A stretch of 64,000 bases of DNA from Unio delphinus (taxonomy: Eukaryota; Mollusca; Bivalvia; Unionida; Unionidae), in NCBI GenBank assembly GCA_029339505.1, contig JAQISU010000179.1:6259501-6323500 (forward strand), written 5' to 3'. The notes beneath the pieces are model-generated. The model had not been told where the DNA came from, made no database searches, and worked only from the letters and a program-made list of their open reading frames with translations. The position numbers and the translations under genes are program-made. Shown one piece after another: positions 52,270 to 59,600 of this stretch (positions are counted from its first letter, which is position 1; each line of letters opens with the position of its first letter).

Positions 52270-53098
52270 CACTCAATAATTTCGCTTATTCCGTATGTAA
52301 CGTTTACGATATTAGCGACTATTAACGTGCTGCATTGATAATGTGTGCTGTATTTATCTTCTTTGACGTTTCAGTAGACTTCAAAAAAGTCTTTGAACGA
52401 CCAATTGCGACTATTTAATGGCGGACTTCGTGTTGTAGTCACGAATTCACGTGACACTTAATCATTTCGCTTCCTCCGTTAGTTACGGTTATGGAATAGC
52501 GACTTAATAGCGTACTGAATTGTTAATTTGTGCTTTGTTTATCTTCTTTCCGTTTCAGTAGACTTCGTCTCTGAACGACCAGTTGCGACTATTTAATGGC
52601 GGAATTTCGTGTTGTAGTCACGAATTCACACGACACTTAATCATTTCGCTTCCTCCGTTAGTTACGGTTATGGAATAGCGACTTAATAGCGTACTGATTG
52701 TTAATTTGTGCTTTGTTTATCTTCTTTCCGTTTCAGTAGACTTCGTCTCTGAATGACCAGTTGCGACTATTTAATGGCGGAATTTCGTGTTGTAGTCACG
52801 AATTCACGCGACACTTAATCATTTCGCTTCCTTCGTTAGTTACGGTTATGGAATAGCGACTTAATAGCGTACTGAATTGTTAATTTGTGCTTTGTTTATC
52901 ATCTTTTCGTTTCAGTAGACTTCGTCTTGAACGACCTATTGCAACATGCTCACGGTGATAACTAGTGTTGTCATTAAGAGTTAACATGGCACGGAATAAT
53001 TTGACTACTCCGTTAATAACGGTTATAGTATTATCGAATTAATAATATGCTGAATTTTTTTAATCTGTGCTTTGTTCTCTTCTTTTGTCGTTTCAGTA
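52270..53098. repeat. ~179-bp tandem repeat, 5 copies, each with a splice-acceptor-like tract
   Basis: Unit starts are near 52270, 52455, 52634, 52812 and 52991. The middle three are almost identical and the outer two diverged. Each unit holds CACTTAATCATTTCGCTTCC, GGTTATGGAATAGCGAC, and a pyrimidine-rich TCTTCTTTCCGTTTCAG followed by TAGAC. The last copy's TTTTGTCGTTTCAG is followed 20 bp later by the ATG at 53119 of the downstream open frame. The array could be a repeated leader or intron segment of that gene, or a terminal repeat of the neighbouring element. Confidence 0.9.
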
Positions 53099-53118
53099 GC
53101 AAAGTCGACAACGAAGGC

Positions 53119-53418
53119 ATGAATGGCAAAATGGGTGTTGGCAATGTGGAAATGGAGGAAATTATGTTGACATGGTTTAGGCTGCCCAGTGGATGTAAAT
53201 TTCACCGCAGGTCCGTGCATGGCTTTCGGGCCTGTAAGTCCGGACGCATGGAGTCTAGGCTGGATCAATTGGATCCATTTTATTATGCACTTTCGCCGGC
53301 CGTCCAGCCGTCCGTCCAGCCGACACCGTCAGTTCAGCCGGCACTTCAGCAGGCACCAACCGGCACTAGCCATACATCCGGCACCGTCCGTTCAGCCCAA
53401 ATGGCACCGGACGGCTAG
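53119..53418 (+). CDS. unrecognised gene, N-terminal open frame (ends at an in-frame TAG)
   Basis: From the ATG at 53119 a 99-codon frame encodes a basic, Cys-containing N-terminus (EEIMLTWFRLPSGCKFHRRS) and then a Pro/Gln/Ser/Thr-rich stretch (ALSPAVQPSVQPTPSVQPAL). It stops at a single TAG (53416-53418), but the same frame continues as a repeat protein from 53464. I recognise no family. The stop makes this either a pseudogene or a short protein, and the frame choice is uncertain because another frame is open across the whole region. Confidence 0.4.
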   Translation: MNGKMGVGNVEMEEIMLTWFRLPSGCKFHRRSVHGFRACKSGRMESRLDQLDPFYYALSPAVQPSVQPTPSVQPALQQAPTGTSHTSGTVRSAQMAPDG

Positions 53419-54367
53419 CCGACCTTCCAGCTTGCATCAACAGGCACCGGCCGTTCAGCCCAAATGGCACCGGCCGGCCAGCCGACCTTCCAGCCTGCAT
53501 CAACAGGCACCGGCCGTCCACCCGGCAACGACCGTTCAGCCCAAATGGCACCGGTCGTCCAGCCGACCTTCCAGCCGGCATCAACCGGCACCGGCTGTCC
53601 ATCCGACAACGACCGTTCAGCCCAAATGGCACCGGTCGTCCAGCCGACCTTCCAGCCTGCATCAACAGGCACCGGCCGTCCACCTGGCAACGACCGTTCA
53701 GACCAAATGGTACCGGTCGTCCAGTCGACCTTCCAGCCGGCATCAACCGGCACCGGCCGTCCATCCGGCAACGACCGTTCAGCCCAAATGGCACCGGTCG
53801 TCCAGCCGACCTTCCAGCCGGCATCAACCTATGCAGGCCGTCCATCCAGCAACGACCGTTCAGCCCAAATGGCACCGGTCGTCCAGCCGACCTTCCAGCC
53901 GGCATCAACCTGCACCGGCCGTCCATCCGGCAACGACCGTTCAGCCCAAATGGTACCGGTCGTGCAACCGACCTTCCAGCCGGCATCAACCTGCACTGGC
54001 CGTCCATCCGGCAACGACCGTTCAGCCCAAATGGCACCGGTCTTCCAGCCGACATCAACCTGCACCGGCTGTACATTTGATTTACGGAGATTATAGTGAT
54101 GTACCCGTCAGTCAATCTGTACTACTGGTTACATATCACTACCATGAGAGAGATGTTATAGATGTATCTCCGTCCAATCAGACCATTCGAGAGGCAGGTG
54201 CCGGTCATAGCCGGACCTTCGCCGACATTCCAGCCGACCATATACCAGACAAATCAGTCGGTATCGCCGGTGTACACCTCCCGTCACGTCAAATACGAGC
54301 AGCAGAGAGGGTGAACCTCACAACTTTCCGAGCGTCGATTCGGAAATCTGAGGCTTCCACCAAATAG
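53189..54367 (+). CDS. hypothetical repeat protein (longest open frame, frame uncertain)
   Basis: This frame stays open for 392 codons. It contains eight 27-residue repeats (core AVHPATTVQPKWHRSSSRPS, then SRHQPAP) and a ~100-residue non-repeated end (GDYSDVPVSQSVLLVTYHYH, then ERDVIDVSP). The Arg/Ser/His-rich composition is odd, and the 27-residue repeat is open in other frames too because its 81-bp unit lacks stops. The +1 frame (53464-54096) gives a more natural Gln/Pro/Thr-rich repeat with QPTFQPASTGTG. A third frame near the end (54162-54314) again encodes PTFQPT, then ends YEQQRG. That pattern suggests one ancestral frame broken by indels. No function is assigned. An AATAAA lies at about 54476. 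Confidence 0.4.
   Translation: MDVNFTAGPCMAFGPVSPDAWSLGWINWIHFIMHFRRPSSRPSSRHRQFSRHFSRHQPALAIHPAPSVQPKWHRTASRPSSLHQQAPAVQPKWHRPASRPSSLHQQAPAVHPATTVQPKWHRSSSRPSSRHQPAPAVHPTTTVQPKWHRSSSRPSSLHQQAPAVHLATTVQTKWYRSSSRPSSRHQPAPAVHPATTVQPKWHRSSSRPSSRHQPMQAVHPATTVQPKWHRSSSRPSSRHQPAPAVHPATTVQPKWYRSCNRPSSRHQPALAVHPATTVQPKWHRSSSRHQPAPAVHLIYGDYSDVPVSQSVLLVTYHYHERDVIDVSPSNQTIREAGAGHSRTFADIPADHIPDKSVGIAGVHLPSRQIRAAERVNLTTFRASIRKSEASTK
53398..54060. repeat. 81-bp GC-rich tandem repeat, about 8 copies
   Basis: CAAATGG marks each copy start at 53461, 53542, 53623, 53704, 53785, 53866, 53947 and 54028; an initial copy at 53398 is 63 bp long. The unit is rich in CCGGC-type sequence (CAAATGGCACCGGTCGTCCA, GCCGACCTTCCAGCCGG). 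Because 81 is a multiple of three and no unit contains stops, up to five frames over both strands remain open. Confidence 0.96.
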
Positions 54368-54447
54368 TAAAAAAAATGGCGTCTATTCGATAAAATAAGA
54401 TTTCCTTATATACGCCAACGTCGTTGTCATCCACCCTCTCTGCTGCT
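54298..54447. other. nested inverted repeats between convergent frames
   Basis: AGCAGCAGAGAGGGTG (54298-54313) is exactly complementary to CACCCTCTCTGCTGCT (54432-54447). Inside lie a second pair, TTCCGA/TCGGAA (about 54327-54346), and a third, TGGCGT/ACGCCA (about 54376-54419). The structure sits between the plus-strand repeat gene and the minus-strand ATPase gene, where a shared transcription end or an element border would be expected. Confidence 0.7.
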
Positions 54448-54488
54448 GGAACTTTCAGTTCTGGGTTAACAAAAAATAATAAATGATT

Positions 54489-55160
54489 TCAACCAAATAT
54501 TTGATCGAGTCCGATACGATATCGAGTCCGAGGATCATGTAAATTTATTGTTACAAATCCATGCGGGGTTGACTGAGCATGACTAAAGAAATTTTTAAAT
54601 TGATTGAAGTCCATATCGGAACACCATGTCTGCCAAATATTTCGTAGCGTATGTGTATCAACGCCGTTAAACACAGCAAGAATATTACAGTTATCTCTGA
54701 TCACTTTTGGAATCTGAGTGTAGCGTTGAGTGACATATATCACATCAGTGTTTTTGTGACGCCCCCGGGAAAATATTCTAGCTGGGTTTTTTTGATTGTC
54801 TAACATCACATCGTCGTATACGACTAAATTGTTAATGCTCCCATCAAGGTCATCCACGGATGGCGCCTCGTCAATATCAGTTATAAAATCAATGGTATTC
54901 TCACCTTTAATTTCTGATGCATTCTCGTTAAAATCCTTTAACACTTCATAGCATCGTTGATCATCTACGCTAGGGGCAATTAAATACAACTTATCCCACT
55001 TCATCCATCTCATTATTAAATTGAGCAACAATTGCGTTTTACCGGATCCAGATGGCCCGATTATAATTGCGCGGATAGAGTTTGGTAGCGCTGCATGATG
55101 CTTAACTGGTTCTCTTATTTTAGTCGCTGAAAAATCAATTATATTCATATCTCTATACAT
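54489..55160 (-). CDS. A32-like DNA-packaging ATPase (FtsK/HerA superfamily)
   Basis: A 223-residue protein, the normal size for packaging ATPases of Polintons, adintoviruses and virophages. Walker A is GPSGSGKT (residues 35-42) and Walker B is NLVVYDD (111-117). The segment NTDVIYVTQRYTQIPKVIRD (137-156) is the conserved sensor and arginine part typical of A32-like enzymes. In relatives it pumps genome DNA into preformed capsids. The start ATG at 55160 lies only 5 bp from the divergent zinc-ribbon start; Met5 at 55148 is an alternative. All visible catalytic residues are intact. An ATPase for packaging implies that the lineage makes virions. Confidence 0.92.
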   Translation of the reverse strand: MYRDMNIIDFSATKIREPVKHHAALPNSIRAIIIGPSGSGKTQLLLNLIMRWMKWDKLYLIAPSVDDQRCYEVLKDFNENASEIKGENTIDFITDIDEAPSVDDLDGSINNLVVYDDVMLDNQKNPARIFSRGRHKNTDVIYVTQRYTQIPKVIRDNCNILAVFNGVDTHTLRNIWQTWCSDMDFNQFKNFFSHAQSTPHGFVTINLHDPRTRYRIGLDQIFG

Positions 55161-55165
55161 AAGTT
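55161..55165. promoter_or_regulatory. 5-bp divergent intergenic gap
   Basis: The start codons of the ATPase (-) and the zinc-ribbon gene (+) are separated only by AAGTT. Each promoter must therefore lie inside the neighbour's coding region, or transcripts must start elsewhere and be spliced. Confidence 0.6.
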
Positions 55166-55372
55166 ATGGATCTATATTGTGTGAAGTGTAAAACGCGTAC
55201 TAGCACAAATGATGTGACGACGGTTACAACTAAAAATAACAGATCAGCACTAACTGGTAGATGTGCAACATGTGGTATAAAAAAGTTTAGATTTATTTCT
55301 ACAAAATCAAAGATTTTACAATCCGGAGATGTTTTAAAAAAAAACGAGGAGGTGATATCGCAGCCAAATTGA
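55166..55372 (+). CDS. DUF5679-like zinc-ribbon protein, 5' part of ribbon-PLA2 unit
   Basis: A 68-residue frame. The first 43 residues form a compact zinc ribbon: CVKC (C5, C8), a TTVTTKNNRSALTGRC stretch, and CATC (C33, C36), then KKFRF. This arrangement resembles the DUF5679 ribbon common in phages and adintovirus-like elements, where it often precedes the PLA2 domain. After about residue 45 the frame runs through an A9 tract (55336-55344) into a short out-of-family tail and stops. The phospholipase domain begins directly after the tract in the -1 frame. The function of the ribbon is unknown; nucleic-acid or protein binding is likely. Confidence 0.8.
   Translation: MDLYCVKCKTRTSTNDVTTVTTKNNRSALTGRCATCGIKKFRFISTKSKILQSGDVLKKNEEVISQPN
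55339..55345 (+). promoter_or_regulatory. candidate -1 frameshift site A_AAA_AAC
   Basis: In the zinc-ribbon frame the codons read AAA AAC preceded by A, a classic slippery heptamer for -1 ribosomal frameshifting. Slipping here moves translation exactly into the open PLA2 frame (next codon at 55345). A single-base indel in the same A9 run would give the same picture, so mutation or a homopolymer sequencing error is the alternative. I could not identify a strong downstream stem or pseudoknot by eye. Confidence 0.5.
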
Positions 55373-55704
55373 CAAAGCTCCCTGGAACCCCATGGGCAAA
55401 GTACCCCGGAGAAAAGCACCTTCCAGGATATAGCTACTGTGGTCCCGGAACACGATTAGATATCAGACTTGATGATCAAAATCAACCCCGACCCGGTGAA
55501 GAACCAATAAACGCCATTGATAAGGCCTGTCACCTTCATGATGTTGCTTATAAAAGCAGCAACCTGCAACACAGGCATCTCGCGGATGTGAAATTAATTC
55601 ATGCGTTAAATGCTATTCCTGATAAATCTTTTAAAGAAAAGTTGGCTTCGTGGTTGGTAAAATCAGCTATGAAAGGCAAATTGATGATGGGTGCTGGTAA
55701 TTGA
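55345..55704 (+). CDS. parvovirus-type phospholipase A2 (PLA2) domain, without its own start codon
   Basis: The frame is open from 55291 and becomes recognisable after the A9 tract. It contains KLPGTPWAKYPGEKHLPGY, the calcium loop YCGPGT and the catalytic helix DKACHLHDVAY with the His-Asp pair and the supporting Tyr. These are the signature residues of the PLA2 domain of parvovirus VP1 and of adintovirus-type elements, used to breach endosomal membranes during entry. No ATG occurs in this frame between the upstream stop (55288-55290) and the catalytic site; the only in-frame Met codons are near the C-terminus. Expression must use frameshifting or splicing, or the gene is broken. The C-terminus is short (SAMKGKLMMGAGN), so this is a small stand-alone PLA2 protein rather than a full capsid protein. 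Confidence 0.82.
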   Translation, partial: RGGDIAAKLTKLPGTPWAKYPGEKHLPGYSYCGPGTRLDIRLDDQNQPRPGEEPINAIDKACHLHDVAYKSSNLQHRHLADVKLIHALNAIPDKSFKEKLASWLVKSAMKGKLMMGAGN

Positions 55705-55722
55705 AAATGCTACCATTTTAAT

Positions 55723-56685
55723 ATGGAATCAATTTATTATTCCCCAAGAGGATACTGGAGGGGTAAATCAGCAGTACATAAACTCGCTAGCGCTGCAAAA
55801 GTGAAAAAAACTACAGCGGCGGATTGGTTATCCAAACAGGCACTATGGCAAATTTATCTACCACCACCTAAACAAATTCAATTCTCGCATTTTGATGTGA
55901 CCGCTCCTAATGAAGTTCATCAGGCTGATATATTATTTCTGCCACATGATCGTGGTTACAAATACGCGTTAACCGTAGTTGATATTGCAAGTCGATACAA
56001 AGAAGCAGAACCGTTAAAAACAAAATCAGCCACTGAAGTTGCTTCTGCATTTGAAAGGATTTATCGACGAGGTCCTCTGCACTGGCCGAATCTATTGCAG
56101 GTTGATCCTGGCAAGGAATTTCAGGGTGCGGTTCTATCTACAATGAAAAATCATAATGTCACCATACGACGAGGGCATACTGCGCTACATCGCGATCAGG
56201 CCATTGTCGAACGATTTAATCGGACGATTGCTGAGCGGTTATTTGGATATCAATACGCAAAAGAATTCATTCAAGAAAAGCGATCCCGTGAATGGGTCAA
56301 AAGGTTACCAGCTGTGATTACTGCACTGAATAACGAGATTACTAGAACAATCAACATGAAACCTATCAACGCGATTAAAAAGAAGTCTATACCCGTACAA
56401 CCACAAAAAGATTTCCCTAGAAACGCTAGCGTTTCCCAACCAATTCTTGGTAGTAATGTCACTGTTAGGTACTTATACGAACCAGGAGAGCTTGAAGGGG
56501 GTAGAAAAAGGGCTACTGATCCTATTTGGAGCGTCACTACGCATAAGATATCTAGTATAACACGATCAACTGGTAGACCAGCAATCTATAAACTGGATTC
56601 AACTGCTCCTCAGCGAGGATTTACTCGACAACAACTGCAAGTGATTCCCGAGGATACTCAATTGCCACCGCATGGTCTTAACTAG
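55723..56685 (+). CDS. retrovirus-like (rve) DD35E integrase of Polinton/adintovirus type
   Basis: A 320-residue protein of usual length. The N-terminal ~55 residues (YYSPRGYWRGKSAVHKLASA, then WLSKQALWQIYLP) match the conserved N-terminus of Maverick-type integrases. The catalytic RNase H fold shows D69 (HQADILFLP), D128 (LLQVDPGKEF) and E163 (QAIVERFNRTIAERLF); the D128-E163 spacing of 35 gives the DD35E signature. The C-terminus (about 250-315) is an SH3-like DNA-binding region. The enzyme inserts the linear viral DNA into host chromosomes. All catalytic residues are present and the frame is intact. Its 3' end overlaps the polymerase gene's 3' end by 8 bp on the opposite strand. Integrase genes usually lie near one terminus of Polintons; here it is internal relative to the ATPase. 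Confidence 0.93.
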   Translation: MESIYYSPRGYWRGKSAVHKLASAAKVKKTTAADWLSKQALWQIYLPPPKQIQFSHFDVTAPNEVHQADILFLPHDRGYKYALTVVDIASRYKEAEPLKTKSATEVASAFERIYRRGPLHWPNLLQVDPGKEFQGAVLSTMKNHNVTIRRGHTALHRDQAIVERFNRTIAERLFGYQYAKEFIQEKRSREWVKRLPAVITALNNEITRTINMKPINAIKKKSIPVQPQKDFPRNASVSQPILGSNVTVRYLYEPGELEGGRKRATDPIWSVTTHKISSITRSTGRPAIYKLDSTAPQRGFTRQQLQVIPEDTQLPPHGLN

Positions 56686-59600
56686 CGCCGTTGCGTCTAT
56701 TGCACTCAAGACAAGTCAACATCACATTATTTCTGACATGACCGAGATTGTTATTTTTTCTGTCTACGGTGAATTGGCGAGGATCTTTATCTGAATAACG
56801 CCAACGCATTATACAATTGCAACTCGCGCAGTGATTATTCTGTTGTTGCTTCAGCGTAATTATTAATTCAGCATCAATATCAAATTCTCGTTGTTTTTTT
56901 TTGTCCTGTTGTTTGTAACCGGAGAGTTTTTTATTAATGATGCTAACATCAATATCACTTATTGTTGTGTCATTATCATCACCAATGATTTCATCATCGC
57001 CACCTGACTCTGTCATGACGACAATTCTTCGAAGCTGATTTATTCTTCGTACTCTGGATACTGCGAGATAGACTAAATTTGACCATTCGATGCGATTATC
57101 TACCATCCAAACAATTGTATCCGATATAGTCAATCCCTGTGAAGAGTGTATTGTTGCTGCGTATCCTAGCGTCCATGGGGATTTATTAGCACGCAATGCA
57201 TCTTCAACGACATTGATATCAACCAGCACAATATCATTTAACACGAGAATCTGCTTTTCACTTCCTGACTTTGTCAGGCTTGGAATATCAACTTCAATAT
57301 TCTGTTTTCGTGTATCCGATGGCCTATAACAAAGGGGTACTGGAAGCGTTGCAAATTTTTCTTTATGCAATTCAAATAACTTCATCTGAAGTGTGTCTCT
57401 GACTATTTTTCTACTTGCTACTATCAAATCATTTGGTCTCCACGTTTCCCAGAAATCATTCATAGGAGTTTCTGAAATTATTTCACGCGCTATTTCGCAT
57501 TGGATTTTATCCGGTTGTAATCTAAGCAGTGCTTTGAACTCGCGTAATTGTTCATCAAGTGATCTATGGTCGGTATTAATTTCTTCATAATAGTCTACAG
57601 AACCCTTTAGCCATTCATGTGGAGATCCACCGACAAATGGTGGTGGTTGGCCGTGATCACCGCACATGACGACTTTTGTGTTTTTGTTTAACAACCACTC
57701 AAGAAATGTTTTTAATACATCTAATGACACTGTGCATATTTCATCCCAAATTATGATTTCAGGAATGAATTTATCCCCCATACGCTCAGGAGTCCATTTG
57801 TCACCTTTCCATCGAAAAAAACTATGATAAGTACAGGCATTTACCCCTCGCTGTATCATCTCTCTGGCGAGTCTGTGAGTCGGTGTTAACACAATCATGT
57901 TAGTAGAAATACAAGTATTTCCACCACCACGATATAATTCAATTGCACGAGTTGTCTTTCCTGACCCACCACAACCGTTTAAATAAACTGTCTTGTATCT
58001 ACATATTGGATCAGATACCGGTGGTGCATTAGAAAATTCTGATTGAATCTCATCACATTTTAAGTACTTTTCATCCATGGCAACGTCTGCGGATTCACAA
58101 TACTCATGTAGCATCTCTTTTTTAAATCGCCAACGCCCCCACGCTTCCTCCGGATCTGTGAATGCCGCTACAGCTGATTTGTACTTATTGTGTATATACA
58201 TCGAATCAGTGGCTACTCTAACCGCGGTATTAGGAAATCTATTTATCATCGAAAATAAATTGATAGAAGCATAAGCTAGCATAGAACTTCTCAAATGTGT
58301 GTACTGGGAATTATATCCATCACAGTAGGTAACAACCGTACCCAATTTCTCACCATTGGATAGAAAAGCATCCTTACGGGATACAAGTTTTCCCTGTTTC
58401 GTTAAATCCGTTACAAGAAAATCGTATTCAGCGACATCTATGATCAACCGCGAGGAAAATTTTGCATTGTCGTATCTTCCACCCTGGGTAAATTTACCGA
58501 TTATTCTTCTTCCGAGATCTTTTGCTTGTTCTTTTTTACTTTCAAATAACTTCTTAGACCAATTTATGATTTCTTCTTCACTGAAATTCGAAGAATTTCC
58601 ATCTGGACACTGTTTTCGTAGTTCGCTGATTATACGATCTAGATCGGGTTGTGGTAGCCAAACTTCTTTCTGAGCTCGATAGCATATAATAGCTTCGGAA
58701 ACAATCAACGATATCAGCATGCCACAATCAATCATATATCGTAGTAACACTATTGGCATCCAGGCCTTTTCAGATAGGTGTCTACCGAGCCAAACATAAC
58801 TACACGGATGTAACCCTGTAGCGAGTTCAAATGATATCACACGAGCGAATCCGGTTAAATCAAAATCAGGTAATGGTCCATTAATCGCAACACGAGTCAT
58901 TTCATGCGTGGGGTGTCCAAATCGTTTAAAATAGTTACTACATTCTCCATACCCGAGAAAACTTCCAGGATAACACGCGGATATATCAATTGAAATCATA
59001 CCGTCACGATGGTATTTTGTATTCCACAGTCCTCCATGACCAAATTCGATGCAACTCAATTTAACATCCTCGAGAAAATCACTTCGTGTTGGACGCCAGG
59101 AGTTTTTTTCTCTTGCGAAGTGAGCTACCACTGAAGAAATAGTAAAACTATCCGTGAGTAGTTTTTCATGGAAACTCTCTGGTGAAAAATCATTAGCGAT
59201 TTTTCTCATTCTGTTATCTAATTCTTCAACGCGATATAATTCACCATTTGGTCTTACAAATTGATCAAATCCTGATTCGGAACCAGCACTACTAAGTAAC
59301 CACACTGACACAGGATCATCTTTACACAACGCATGAATAGCATCAAATAATTTCTCTTCATAGAAAACATCCCCGGAAAATTCCCCGGAAAATTCCGGGG
59401 GGATATATCTCACGGTTCTATCTCGTGGAAATATTGTTACTGCAGGTGTCCACGCGTGTTCGTTATGATCAATAATTTGTATTGGCGCTCCTTGTAATTT
59501 ATATTTCGGTTCGTGTAATACTTCTCCGGTTATCGTCATAACGGTTATTGGAAATCTTAATGATGTTTCTAATTTAGCTATATCAGAAATCTTTGCACCG

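Noticed and set aside
53366..54115. 249-codon open frame on the minus strand over the GC-rich repeat
   Set aside because: It is open only because the 81-bp unit has no stop in this frame; it lacks non-repeated protein-like ends and a plausible start.
50899..54400. Search for upstream WDR19 exons (GNYLA-type and WDKDGD-type motifs on the minus strand)
   Set aside because: No matching motif with splice borders was found by eye, so no upstream exon is annotated.
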